Part shown: piece after piece, positions 21,076-31,059 of the stretch
Position numbering within the stretch: position 1 is the first letter of the stretch
How the letters are laid out: each line of letters begins with the position of its first letter
Source: Viola odorata
Lineage: Eukaryota > Streptophyta > Magnoliopsida > Malpighiales > Violaceae
Direction: 5' to 3'
NCBI GenBank assembly: GCA_963691705.1
Contig: OY829542.1
Coordinates: forward strand, 41,847,105 to 41,911,104
Length of the DNA: 64,000 nt
Translations under genes and position numbers: made by a program
Notes under the pieces: generated by a model
The model's database searches: none
What the model saw: only the letters and a program-made list of their open reading frames with translations
Told to the model about the DNA's origin: nothing

Positions 21076-22651
21076 TGATGCGCCGTCGAAACACGCATCA
21101 AAAGTAATATTTATAGTCCTGATAGGCTACATGCACAAATAAATGTATATAACGGCAAGTCAGGGTCGAACCATAGGGAAAATAAAGGACTAGATTTAAT
21201 CTTGCCCTAGATGTATGACGAAGATGAAAATACAATAGACATAAAACTAACACAGGGGGGTTTGGTTGGTGTAGACGAATCTAACCAACGATGGCAGTTA
21301 ATGTTGGGACAGAAAATAAAAATGCAAATAACAAGTAATAAAGGACAAACGAAATAATTAAATAGAAAGGGAACGAAAATAAAACAAGAGAATATCAATA
21401 AAAATGGTAAAGACTAACAGGTGTAATAAAGATAATAACAAGGTAAGTAAAGATAATAGATCAGACAAAAGGAGAGATCTTAGCAGGGGGTAAATGGCGG
21501 ATTGCGTCGAGGTCTAGTCGGTCATTGGCGCAAGGATAGACTGTTTTCATGCCATAGACATGCTATAGGAATCCTATTTTCACGTGGATTCCCTACTTCT
21601 CTTCTTAAGAGAAGTCACTCCCAAGGTACGCTTATGGGAGTGGCCGTGACACTGCGCCCAAGGTACGCTTATGAGTCATACATGCAGGCCCGTGAAGTGG
21701 AGAGAAGACACGTCTAGGGCTAGACACTCAGAAGTCTGCCCTAACCGGTTTCTTGCCCTAGCCAGATTGGACCAAACGACATGGTGACTCTGGACTAGGT
21801 GCCTACTTTATTCCATGGCCTCACGTTAGTTATTACCATGAAAATGACAATATTCATGAGAAACATGCAAATAGGTGATCAAACTACCAACAAATCTCAC
21901 ACAAAATGACAATAAAATGGCAAGAAAGCGGATACAATAATGAAAACGTTTTAAGAACACTTTGACCTCCCAACTATCCTCTTGCAATCCTTAAAACACC
22001 CCTTCCAAGACTAAGAGATTTAGCCACTCATGTTGAAAATCATGCACAAGATAGATGGAGAAAGCAACATAAACAGAGAAGAGGTACAGATGAAAATGAA
22101 AATCTGGATTAAAAACTAATTGGAGCTTGGGGCTCCAATTTCTGGAAAAATAAAGGAAGAACAGATCCCAATGTTAAAGTGACGGCTACAATGATTGCAA
22201 ACCCTAAAAAGATGGAAAATATACTCAAGAAAAGCCTCCCTTTAACCTAAAAGTTAAGGTTCTATATATAGCCTAACAACCCCACTAGGGGACAAAATGG
22301 CAGGGAGAAATATTCTCTGCTGAGCCGGATGATCTGCACATGGAATCCCGCTAGAATCTTTTTAGCATCTTTGGTCAAGCGTCATCCGGAAAGAAACATG
22401 CACGTGCGTCGTTTAGGCCTGGACATAAGATCTCGTCTAGGTCCCGACGATAGGTCTCGACGATAAAACTGCACCTAGGGCTCAACGATGTAAGATCAGT
22501 AGAAATGCATCCAAATGGCGCGCTTTTCAGCAAGTTTCTCCCTTTAGTCCAAATCTGCAAAGTGGTTGGAAAACAAGCCAAATTAGTAGTATCAAGTGTG
22601 AAATTAGACCTGAAAGAGAGGGAAAAACATGCATAAAAAGGCATCATATCA
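21076..22651 (-). repeat. 5' LTR of Athila-2 (1576 bp)
   Basis: In + orientation it starts TGATGCGCCGTCG and ends GCATCATATCA; partner of 10234-11801. A TATATATA box lies at 22263-22270. Confidence 0.94.
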
Positions 22652-22656
22652 AGCCC
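22652..22656. repeat. Target-site duplication, right copy (Athila-2)
   Basis: AGCCC, identical to 10229-10233. Confidence 0.93.
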
Positions 22657-23862
22657 ATATCAGCATCCTTCCTGAAGACTCAGGCTTTCTAAAGATCCTC
22701 TTCAAAGGTTGGTCAGTGAGCACGATGACGGGATGGGCTTGAAGATATCCCGACAACTTTAGCGTAGCTTGTATCAATGAAAATGCTATTTTTTCGATGC
22801 TAGCATATCGTAATTCGGCGTCTTTCAGCACATGACTGGCAAAGAATACTGGGCGATGAATATTATTATCATCACACACTAGGATGGCACTAGCTACCTC
22901 ATCGACTACGCCCAGATACAAGTATAGAGTGTCGCCTGGTTCAGGCCTCGTTAATACCAGATCAGATGCCAGGTGGCTTTTCAAATAAGCAAATGCTTTC
23001 TCGCACTCTTCTGTCTATCCAAAATAGGTTTTTTTACGGATGATCTTGAAAAAAGGTAAACATCTCTCACCTTGTTTGGAGATAAATCGTCCCAACGCAA
23101 TAACACGCCCGGTGAGTTTTTGTACCTCTTTTTATGTTCCGGGGGGATACCATATCGTGAATAGCCTTAATCTTCAAAGGATTGGGTTGGATGCCTTTTT
23201 GGCTGACAACATAACCCAAAAACTTACCCGTTTGAAACGCAAACCTGAATTTACGGGGGTTTAACTTCATTCGGTATTCTTTCATTGCGTCAAACACTTC
23301 TTCTAAGTCCGTCAAGTGATCTTCGAAATTTTTTGTTTTAACTAACAAGTCATCCACATAGGCTTCTAACTTTCTTCCTATCTACTTTTTGAAAACGTGG
23401 TTTACCATACCTTGGAAAGTCGTCCCGATATTTTTCAGTCCAAACGGCATCGCCTTATAACAATATGTGGCTTTTGGAGTGATGAAAGCGGTTTTCTCTT
23501 CATCTTTGATTGCCATAGGGATCTGATGGTACCTAGAGTTGGCATCTAAGGAGCTCAAGTAAGCATATCCAGCAGTCTGGTCAACTAACTGATCGATGCG
23601 AGGGAGCTAATAGAAATATTTGGGACTAGCGTCGTTCAAATCGGTGAAGTTAATACACATGAGCCACTCTCCCTTAGGTTTCGGGACAAGAACAAGATTG
23701 GCTAACCAAGTTGGATATTGGCCTTCTCGGATAAAGCCTGCTTCTAGAAGCTTTGATACCTCCTTGTTTATAGCTTCAGCCTTCTCAGCAGAGAAAGCTC
23801 GCTGTCTTTGTTGAATGGGCTTCGTATCAGGATCGACGTTAAGTCGATGCTCTGCAACTTCT
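22652..23862 (-). pseudogene. H pol, first part: reverse transcriptase and canonical RNase H
   Basis: The minus-strand pol sequence of H continues to the right of Athila-2. RT includes the catalytic YVDD (codons at 23349-23360) and the thumb region (23067-23357: …FLGYVVSQKGIQPNPLKIKAI…). The canonical RNase H (22652-22984: …LYLYLGVVDEVASAILV…, …VIVLTDQPLKRIF…) lacks the usual first catalytic Asp, as is common in Tat elements that carry a second RNase H. The frame then ends exactly at the Athila-2 insertion (…GRMLIWA|). Upstream, near the RT N-terminus, homology stops at about 23862, where a fragment of D begins in opposite orientation. Several stops are present. Confidence 0.84.
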
Positions 23863-23973
23863 AGCCACCTCCTACTTAGTCGGCCTTGGAAATTTTATAG
23901 GCTTGCCCTCCATGATGGTTTTCAAAACACTTACAAGTTGGCTCACTACAACCGAAAGTTTCTAATACCTCTC
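23863..23973 (+). pseudogene. Element D, protease end fragment left of the C array
   Basis: On the + strand, in the frame of 23878, the translation reads SRPWKFYRLALHDGFQNTYK and on to LIPL. This is the end of a gypsy protease domain leading into the protease-RT linker. To the right of the array, in the frame of 45116, the text continues PLPPHQVYEDQL, the next part of the same linker. The two pieces are therefore halves of one element separated by the array. The rest of D's 5' side is missing: the boundary with H at about 23862 has no LTR, so it is a deletion or illegitimate junction. Confidence 0.72.
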
Positions 23974-25292
23974 TGATGTGGTTCCTAATTCGGAAACCTT
24001 CCAATTGTTGGATCGTTGCTCAGCGACAAGGATTTGAATGCGGAAAACTAACTCGTCGGAAACTCCAACCCTCCTAAGTGCAATACTTAGGCAACCTGGA
24101 CGAAATCCTTCAAGGATCTTCAGTAGGACTCGGACCCTCCTAGGTGCAATACCCAGACAACCCCGACGAGACTAAAGAATGGATGATAGACTTCGTGCTT
24201 TACTTGCAACTATATGCGGCTTATCAAACCGGATGTAGGACAAGGATCTTGAGAGATCAACTGAAGACGACGCTTCTTTGTTTTTAATAAACTGAACTGA
24301 ACTGATTTATTAAGCCAAATGGCTGCCTTTAAATAGGCAAAAAACAAATACAAGTTTACTAAGACTAGAACTCCTATTTTAACTAGAACTCCTAAGTAAC
24401 TTCGAAATAGAACTTCTACTAGTCTAATAACTGTAAAAACTAATTAATAAATACAAATAAAGCCTTATAGAACATCCTAGAAGCATTCGCATCATCAGGC
24501 CATGGTTTGGGCCGAATTCTCCAAGTCGCGGTCTGCTCGCGTTCACACTGCGCGCCAAAATGTCTCACCGGGCTATCTTTTGATTGACTCGTCAGATTGG
24601 GCTGAAACTTGTCCCATTCGAAAGATAACACCTGAAAATAGTGGACAAGGTCCTTTCTCCCTGGTTCAGGCCTGACTAGTCTGAATAATTGTCGTTGGTG
24701 CTGACAGACGCGTTTTGAAGTCCTCATCCGCGTAGGATTGCCGTCAGTGAAAATGTCTCGATCCATAACAAATAAACGGCTTCTACGTTTGACCTGAAAA
24801 TTGGACACAATAAAGAAGACATCCTGAGGTTACATAATTGATATAGATCGCACGATTCTGACTTCGGATGATCTAGATATGGTCCGACGAAGTTGTCCAT
24901 CACGTTTGCGCTTAGGACACTTGTGCATGCAAAAGTAACAACGGGCCATCTTGCAAACTGCTCGTCCAAATGTCCTCAAACTTGGCAGAGGCTCTCCTAA
25001 GATCCCAATCGCTCTTGTATTTATCTTGGAACTTGATTTGGAATCTTTCTTCCATGAATTGGCTCGTGAAAAAGTGCAACCTTGCACTATGCGCCTCCAA
25101 GCCACCTTCCATGTCGTCCTTCGCCTAAGGACTTGATCCAGCATCGTTCCTTGCCTAGTTTCCATGTCTAGAGGTTGTTGTAACCTCCCTTGATGCTTTG
25201 GAACGTCTTGGGCTTGACATTTTGGGTTGATTGGCCTTGGTCGCAAGGCGTGTGCGCGCGCTAGGGCTAGTCTCGGTGCTAGGATCGTATCA
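23974..25292 (-). repeat. C array LTR 1 (leftmost, 3' terminal LTR)
   Basis: Starts TGATGTGGTTCC and ends GGATCGTATCA in + orientation. TATTTAAA (minus sense, 24328-24335) is the likely TATA box. It carries private substitutions (for example ACCCAGAC near 24152, GACATTTTGGG near 25218). It shares four diagnostic variants only with LTR 6. Confidence 0.93.
24328..24335 (-). promoter_or_regulatory. TATA-like box in C LTR 1 (same place in all six LTRs)
   Basis: Read on the minus strand, GCCTATTTAAAGGC contains a TATTTAAA core about 960 bp into the LTR, downstream of the stop of the long ORF; the leader and U5 would follow. Confidence 0.5.
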
Positions 25293-27094
25293 TCCCCTCC
25301 CTCTTCAAAAAGATTCGCCCTCGAATCTACATCTAGACCTGCACCACAATACCTTAAGTTAGTAATATCAAAGTAAGCACACAACGAACCATACCAACCT
25401 CTCAATTTCAACTTGGCGGCTATGTCTTTGAATATGACAATGCATCGAATAAGACCATTGCCCCAAGCAATCTTCTTCACTTGTACTTGGATTGGAACCC
25501 ATCCTTGGTGTAAGCGCTGCCAACTCCAAGTTCCTAACTTGAACGATTCGCTCATCCTTCCTTGACATCTCAAAATTGCCATCTTGACATGCAAACGCAT
25601 ATGGTAGCGCTTGGTTTGTCCATGGGCTGTCCGCATCATCTCAATTTCCTTGCTGCCATCTATACTAAATAGTAAACTCAAGAGCAGCAACATTAAATTG
25701 AATAATGTCATTCCAATCATACCACAACAACTCATCAAACAACTCTCAAACGCATCACATTCATTAAAATTTCTCAAAAGGTCATGTGACCTAAATAAGT
25801 GATTGCGCTTGAATAGAATTCCCTCAAGTCCAGTTGACTTACCCATAAATTTAACATGAAATTCACACATGGCAGAATGATTATGTAATGTAAATACATG
25901 TGAAAATTCAATCAATTTGGTGTTAGGGAAAATATGATGCACATCTCTCGACCTAGTCCAAATGTCAAAACGTTTATGCTTTCTCAAGTAGTTTTCAAAT
26001 ACATATGAATTGGCCTTCGGCTCTTGCATACAACCATCATTCATTAAAGTAGTTTTAAGACCAGAATCATCAGAGTTAATGAGGTTAACATGCTCACACA
26101 AATCAGACTTAAGGATGGAAAGATATACCATACCGTTGCAGCTAGGGTTAGCCGAACTAGGTACCATGGATGATTCAAACTCCTTAAGTTCTCTTGGAAC
26201 TTTGGAATGAGACTTCTCTTCTGCCAACATCCTTCTCTTTATCTGCAAATTAGGAGAAACAAAAATAGAAAGGAAAACAAACGAGTTAAGGTTAGGAAAA
26301 TCTAAGCGCAATGGCCAAAAATTCAGTTTTTGGTGGCTTGCGCCAAAACAGATTTTTTGCTCACAAAATGCTTTTCTCTCCTGTCCTCTCCTGGCGTAAA
26401 CACTCACCTCTCCTTTTTCAAAGACGCCACTCTCTGCATGCTCTTTATTTTCATGCAAGTGTTTTGAACTCTCACTCTTTTCATCTCTTTTCCCATGCTC
26501 ACTCTTTTCATGGGGGCTGTTTTGCTTTTTTTCTTTTAAGGCTTCCAATTCTTTTAAGCCTTTCTCTTTTCTTTCTTTTTGAAAGTCCGAACATGACTTA
26601 ACAAGATACTCTTGATCTTTATGGACTTCCGAAGGTGACAAAGGCTTCAATATGTGTTCTCGGCCGTCCTTGACAACCGAAAAATGATTGCTCTTGCCCT
26701 TGTGAACTGCTTTCATATCGCGCTTCATCATCTCACTATACGTCTCGGTTTTAGCTATCAAACCAACCGGATCTTTCCTCCTTTCAACCTCTCCTCTAGG
26801 CTGTCTCGGTGGAGGTCTCCTTGGCCTGGGTATAGTCTGAGTCACCCTTGTATCAGGCCGGCCATTAGGGTTGGATCCCTCTCCGGACGGCATGCCATAG
26901 ACGTATGGTGAACTCCTTGGTTTGAGAACTTGGGTGTACCGAGTATGGGCCTGCCTTGTAGCATTGGCAGCCGCTTCCCTCTCCTTGGCAATCCACTCCT
27001 CCATTTCGTCAAACCTCTCGGTTAACTTACGCATCATGGATAGCATTTCAGCTCGCGCTTGTGACTCCGTGCTCTTAGGCGAACTATCTGCCAT
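24830..27094 (-). CDS. C unit 1 ORF: gag-start/linker/integrase-end chimeric protein (754 aa)
   Basis: Starts at ATG 27092-27094 (MADSSPKSTESQARAEMLSM) and stops at 24830 inside LTR 1 because a Lys codon became TAA; unit 2 continues 130 codons further. Order of parts: a gag-like N-terminus with a short coiled coil (RFDEMEEWIAKEREAAANA, about residues 27-45); a Pro/Arg-rich basic part (about 90-105); a protease-RT linker-like stretch (GREHILKPLSPSEVHKDQEY); a Lys/Glu-rich stretch to residue 227; an intron-like in-frame segment (230-284); a unique Cys/His-containing central part with a hydrophobic stretch near 455-478; an integrase-tail-like end (SRANLFEEGGDD) overlapping the polypurine tract; then LTR-encoded residues. 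No catalytic domain is present. The function is unknown; it may bind RNA. Confidence 0.62.
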   Translation of the reverse strand: MADSSPKSTESQARAEMLSMMRKLTERFDEMEEWIAKEREAAANATRQAHTRYTQVLKPRSSPYVYGMPSGEGSNPNGRPDTRVTQTIPRPRRPPPRQPRGEVERRKDPVGLIAKTETYSEMMKRDMKAVHKGKSNHFSVVKDGREHILKPLSPSEVHKDQEYLVKSCSDFQKERKEKGLKELEALKEKKQNSPHEKSEHGKRDEKSESSKHLHENKEHAESGVFEKGEVSVYARRGQERKAFCEQKICFGASHQKLNFWPLRLDFPNLNSFVFLSIFVSPNLQIKRRMLAEEKSHSKVPRELKEFESSMVPSSANPSCNGMVYLSILKSDLCEHVNLINSDDSGLKTTLMNDGCMQEPKANSYVFENYLRKHKRFDIWTRSRDVHHIFPNTKLIEFSHVFTLHNHSAMCEFHVKFMGKSTGLEGILFKRNHLFRSHDLLRNFNECDAFESCLMSCCGMIGMTLFNLMLLLLSLLFSIDGSKEIEMMRTAHGQTKRYHMRLHVKMAILRCQGRMSESFKLGTWSWQRLHQGWVPIQVQVKKIAWGNGLIRCIVIFKDIAAKLKLRGWYGSLCAYFDITNLRYCGAGLDVDSRANLFEEGGDDTILAPRLALARAHALRPRPINPKCQAQDVPKHQGRLQQPLDMETRQGTMLDQVLRRRTTWKVAWRRIVQGCTFSRANSWKKDSKSSSKINTRAIGILGEPLPSLRTFGRAVCKMARCYFCMHKCPKRKRDGQLRRTISRSSEVRIVRSISIM
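25293..25306 (-). other. Polypurine tract of C unit 1 (repeated in every unit)
   Basis: On the minus strand GAAGAGGGAGGGGA directly precedes the LTR start TGATACGATCC. It lies within the ORF, coding part of EEGGDD. Equivalent tracts begin at 29258, 33222, 37187 and 41150. Confidence 0.88.
26243..26407 (-). other. Intron-like in-frame segment (165 bp) in C unit 1 ORF
   Basis: On the minus strand the donor is GAG|GTGAGTGTTT and the acceptor TCTCCTAATTTGCAG|ATAAAG, with a pyrimidine-rich stretch before the acceptor. The length is 55 codons exactly, without stops, so spliced and unspliced RNAs keep the same frame. The same segment in unit 2 is 30208-30372. Confidence 0.6.
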
Positions 27095-27919
27095 CTGAAA
27101 TCACAATAACAACAAAGAACAAGCGTAAAATTGTCCTATCTAAAGCACTCCCTCACGTGTTTAAACCCTCGTGTTTAATCACTCTAATGCGCTCACAAAT
27201 CACTCAACGAAAATTCTTCTTCAATCAATCCAAGATCCGCAGACTCATAGAATGTCAAGGAAAAGCTTCCAATAATTTGCAAGGACAACTCAAGCGTAGA
27301 AAGAATAAAGATGTGATATAATTGAAGATTACTTTGTCAATTAATCAAGCAATTATAGCACAGAATAGATAGGTCCTGTATCACAAGAGCTCAAAGAAAG
27401 ACAAGATATTTGAACTAGTTCGGATTTATTTTAGAACTAGGTTACTAAGTGTCCGATTTGTTTCTTTGATAACTTTTGATTTACAACTCCGTTTTCTATG
27501 ATTCTTGTTGCGTTGGAACACTCTTTTCTTGCTGATTTTGATTCTGTATAGACCGCAAGGTTCCTGATTTTTCAATGCACTGAAAATTTTGAATTTCGCT
27601 TCTGTTCTGTTTTTGTGCGAATTTGTGTTCTTTCTTTTGTTTTTTTTTTTTTTTTTGTAAATAGAAATTGCAAATACTTGAAACAAAATAAACTGACACT
27701 TTGTGGGACTTTATTTTCTATTTTCTGACTCAAAGAAGATAGCAAATCAAAAGGTTTGATTTGTTACCTAAACAAGACGCAACTAGTTACTAGTTTCGAC
27801 TCCTAACACAAACGGGAAAACAAACAAGATTGGTATAGATTTGGCTAAGGACATCAAGGGAACCAATCTCAACAAACGAAAACAATAATTAAAAGGATAG
27901 ATACCTATTCGGTGAACAG
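27095..27919 (-). other. Leader (5' untranslated region) of C unit 1
   Basis: About 825 bp between primer site and ORF start with no gene. It contains a long T run on the + strand (near 27639-27656; A run in the RNA) whose length differs between units, and short ORFs that are translations of this low-complexity sequence. The other units have equivalent leaders (31060-31883, 35024-35848, 38988-39811, 42952-43775). Confidence 0.6.
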
Positions 27920-27936
27920 CCTTTGCTCCGCTACCA
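27920..27936 (-). other. Primer-binding site of C unit 1 (degenerate tRNA-iMet type)
   Basis: Minus strand TGGTAGCGGAGCAAAGG, 2 bp from the LTR, resembles the remembered tRNA-iMet site TGGTATCAGAGCAAGG with a few mismatches. Equivalent sites are at 31884-31900, 35849-35865, 39812-39828 and 43776-43792. Confidence 0.68.
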
Positions 27937-27938
27937 GC

Positions 27939-29257
27939 TGATGTGGTTCCTAATTCGGAAACCTTCCAATTGTTGGATCGTTGCTCAGCGACAAGGATTT
28001 GAATGCGGAAAACTAACTCGTCGGAAACTCCAACCCTCCTAAGTGCAATACTTAGGCAACCTGGACGAAATCCTTCAAGGATCTTCAGTAGGACTCGGAC
28101 CCTCCTAGGTGCAATACCTAGACAACCCCGACGAGACTAAAGAATGGATGATAGACTTCGTGCTTTACTTGCAACTATATGCGGCTTATCAAACCGGATG
28201 TAGGACAAGGATCTTGAGAGATCAACTGAAGACGACGCTTCTTTGTTTTTAATAAACTGAACTGAACTGATTTATTAAGCCAAATGGCTGCCTTTAAATA
28301 GGCAAAAAACAAATACAAGTTTACTAAGACTAGAACTCCTATTTTAACTAGAACTCCTATGTAACTTCGAAATAGAACTTCTACTAGTCTAATAACTGTA
28401 AAAACTAATTAATAAATACAAATAAAGCCTTATAGAACATCCTAGAAGCATTCGCATCATCAGGCCATGGTTTGGGCCGAATTCTCCAAGTCGCGGTCTG
28501 CTCGCGTTCACACTGCGCGCCAAAATGTCTCACCGGGCTATCTTTTGATTGACTCGTCAGATTGGGCTGAAACTTGTCCCATTCGAAAGATAACACCTGA
28601 AAATAGTGGACAAGATCCTTTCTCCCTGGTTCAGGCCTGACTAGTCTGAATAATTGTCGTTGGTGCTGACAGACGCGTTTTGAAGTCCTCATCCGCGTAG
28701 GATTGCCGTCAGTGAAAATGTCTCGATCCATAACAAATAAACGGCTTCTCCGTTTCACCTGAAAATTGGACACAATAAAGAAGACATCCTGAGGTTTCAT
28801 AATTGATATAGATCGCACGATTCTGACTTCGGATGATCTAGATATGGTCCGACGAAGTTGTCCATCACGTTTGCGCTTAGGACACTTGTGCATGCAAAAG
28901 TAACAACGGGCCATCTTGCAAACTGCTCGTCCAAATGTCCTCAAACTTGGCAGAGGCTCTCCTAAGATACCAATCGCTCTTGTATTTATCTTGGAACCTG
29001 ATTTGGCATCTTTCTTCCATGAATTGGCTCGTGAAAAAGTGCAACCTTGCACTATGCGCCTCCAAGCCACCTTCCATGTCGTCCTTCGCCTAAGGACTTG
29101 ATCCAGCATCGTTCCTTGCCTAGTTTCCATGTCTAGAGGTTGTTGTAACCTCCCTTGATGCTTTGGAACGTCTTGGGCTTGACGTTTTGGGTTGATTGGC
29201 CTTGGTCGCAAGGCGTGTGCGCGCGCTAGGGCTAGTCTCGGTGCTAGGATCGTATCA
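27939..29257 (-). repeat. C array LTR 2
   Basis: 1319 bp, shared by units 1 and 2 (5' LTR of unit 1, 3' LTR of unit 2). Private variant GACAAGATCC near 28611. It carries the inner-LTR alleles CCTATGTAAC, GTTTCACC, GATACCAATC and TTTGGCATC. Confidence 0.93.
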
Positions 29258-31059
29258 TCCCCTCCCTCTTCAAAAAGATTCGCCCTCGAATCTACATCTA
29301 GACCTGCACCACAATACCTTAAGTTAGTAATATCAAAGTAAGCACACAACGAACCATACCAACCTCTCAATTTCAACTTGGCGGCTATGTCTTTGAATAT
29401 GACAATGCATCGAATAAGACCATTGCCCCAAGCAATCTTCTTCACTTGTACTTGGATTGGAACCCATCCTTGGTGTAAGCGCTGCCAACTCCAAGTTCCT
29501 AACTTGAACGATTCGCTCATCCTTCCTTGACATCTCAAAATTGCCATCTTGACATGCAAACGCATATGGTAGCGCTTGGTTTGTCCATGGGCTGTCCGCA
29601 TCATCTCAATTTCCTTGCTGCCATCTATACTAAATAGTAAACTCAAGAGCAGCAACATTAAATTGAATAATGTCATTCCAATCATACCACAACAACTCAT
29701 CAAACAACTCTCAAACGCATCACATTCATTAAAATTTCGCAAAAGGTCATGTGACCTAAATAAGTGATTGCGCTTGAATAGAATTCCCTCAAGTCCAGTT
29801 GACTTACCCATAAATTTAACATGAAATTCACACATGGCAGAATGATTATGTAATGTAAATACATGTGAAAATTCAATCAATTTGGTGTTAGGGAAAATAT
29901 GATGCACATCTCTCGACCTAGTCCAAATGTCAAAACGTTTATGCTTTCTCAAGTAGTTTTCAAATACATATGAATTGGCCTTCGGCTCTTGCATATAACC
30001 ATCATTCATTAAAGTAGTTTTAAGACCAGAATCATCAGAGTTAATGAGGTTAACATGCTCACACAAATCAGACTTAAGGATGGAAAGATATACCATACCG
30101 TTGCAGCTAGGGTTAGCCGAACTAGGTACCATGGATGATTCAAACTCCTTAAGTTCTCTTGGCACTTTGGAATGAGACTTCTCTTCTGCCAACATCCTTC
30201 TCTTTATCTGCAAATTAGGAGAAACAAAAATAGAAAGGAAAACAAACGAGTTAAGGTTAGGAAAATCTAAGCGCAATGGCCAAAAATTCAGTTTTTGGTG
30301 GCTTGCGCCAAAACAGATTTTTTGCTCACAAAATGCTTTTCTCTCCTGTCCTCTCTTGGCGTAAACACTCACCTCTCCTTTTTCAAAGACGCCACTCTCT
30401 GCATGCTCTTTATTTTCATGCAAGTGTTTTGAACTCTCACTCTTTTCATCTCTTTTCCCATGCTCACTCTTTTCATGGGGGCTGTTTTGCTTTTTTTCTT
30501 TTAAGGCTTCCAATTCTTTTAAGCCTTTCTCTTTTCTTTCTTTTTGAAAGTCCGAACATGACTTAACAAGATACTCTTGATCTTTATGGACTTCTGAAGG
30601 TGACAAAGGCTTCAATATGTGTTCTCGGCCGTCCTTGACAACCGAAAAATGATTGCTCTTGCCCTTGTGAACTGCTTTCATATCGCGCTTCATCATCTCA
30701 CTATACGTCTCGGTTTTAGCTATCAAACCAACAGGATCTTTCCTCCTTTCAACCTCTCCTCTAGGCTGTCTCGGTGGAGGTCTCCTTGGCCTGGGTATAG
30801 TCTGAGTCACCCTTGTATCAGGCCGGCCATTAGGGTTGGATCCCTCTCCGGACGGCATGCCATAGACGTATGGTGAACTCCTTGGTTTGAGAACTTGGGT
30901 GTACCGAGTATGGGCCTGCCTTGTAGCATTGGCAGCCGCTTCCCTCTCCTTGGCAATCCACTCCTCCATTTCGTCAAACCTCTCGGTTAACTTACGCATC
31001 ATGGATAGCATTTCAGCTCGCGCTTGTGACTCCGTGCTCTTAGGCGAACTATCTGCCAT
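28405..31059 (-). CDS. C unit 2 ORF: full-length chimeric protein (884 aa), the most intact copy
   Basis: ATG at 31057-31059; stop at 28405 within LTR 2. It is the only unit in which the frame is uninterrupted from start to LTR-encoded end. Residues 1-227 are the gag-like start, basic region, protease-RT linker and Lys/Glu-rich part; 230-284 are encoded by the intron-like segment (30208-30372). About 289-600 are the unique central part, with a hydrophobic helix of some 23 residues (…TLFNLMLLLLSLLFSI…), ending in the integrase-tail-like SRANLFEEGGDD. About 603-884 are encoded by the 3' LTR and are Arg-rich. The element lacks enzymes and must depend on another element for mobility. Whether the protein is made is unknown. 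Confidence 0.68.
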   Translation of the reverse strand: MADSSPKSTESQARAEMLSMMRKLTERFDEMEEWIAKEREAAANATRQAHTRYTQVLKPRSSPYVYGMPSGEGSNPNGRPDTRVTQTIPRPRRPPPRQPRGEVERRKDPVGLIAKTETYSEMMKRDMKAVHKGKSNHFSVVKDGREHILKPLSPSEVHKDQEYLVKSCSDFQKERKEKGLKELEALKEKKQNSPHEKSEHGKRDEKSESSKHLHENKEHAESGVFEKGEVSVYAKRGQERKAFCEQKICFGASHQKLNFWPLRLDFPNLNSFVFLSIFVSPNLQIKRRMLAEEKSHSKVPRELKEFESSMVPSSANPSCNGMVYLSILKSDLCEHVNLINSDDSGLKTTLMNDGYMQEPKANSYVFENYLRKHKRFDIWTRSRDVHHIFPNTKLIEFSHVFTLHNHSAMCEFHVKFMGKSTGLEGILFKRNHLFRSHDLLRNFNECDAFESCLMSCCGMIGMTLFNLMLLLLSLLFSIDGSKEIEMMRTAHGQTKRYHMRLHVKMAILRCQGRMSESFKLGTWSWQRLHQGWVPIQVQVKKIAWGNGLIRCIVIFKDIAAKLKLRGWYGSLCAYFDITNLRYCGAGLDVDSRANLFEEGGDDTILAPRLALARAHALRPRPINPKRQAQDVPKHQGRLQQPLDMETRQGTMLDQVLRRRTTWKVAWRRIVQGCTFSRANSWKKDAKSGSKINTRAIGILGEPLPSLRTFGRAVCKMARCYFCMHKCPKRKRDGQLRRTISRSSEVRIVRSISIMKPQDVFFIVSNFQVKRRSRLFVMDRDIFTDGNPTRMRTSKRVCQHQRQLFRLVRPEPGRKDLVHYFQVLSFEWDKFQPNLTSQSKDSPVRHFGAQCEREQTATWRIRPKPWPDDANASRMFYKALFVFIN

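Larger units (their letters stand above)
10234..22651 (-). mobile_element. Athila-2: complete but inactive Athila-type LTR retrotransposon
   Basis: A 12.4-kb minus-strand element with both LTRs, a tRNA-Asp-type primer site, gag, protease, RT, RNase H, integrase, a post-pol Athila-specific ORF, a polypurine tract and a perfect 5-bp target duplication (AGCCC). Order and protein style are those of the Athila lineage. Every gene has stops or deletions. By eye its LTRs differ at only a few percent of positions, so insertion into H is fairly recent compared with the decay of H. Confidence 0.93.

Noticed and set aside
26311..26601. + strand 96-codon ORF (MAKNSVFGGLRQNRF...) repeated in all C units
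   Set aside because: Conserved only because the units are duplicates; it is antisense to the Lys/Glu-rich and intron-like part of the C ORF, and its Ser/Phe/His-rich text is the mirror of that.
24830..27094. A host gene encoding MADSSPKS...
   Set aside because: The frame lies between a primer site and a polypurine tract, enters the LTR, and is repeated with it; it belongs to the element.
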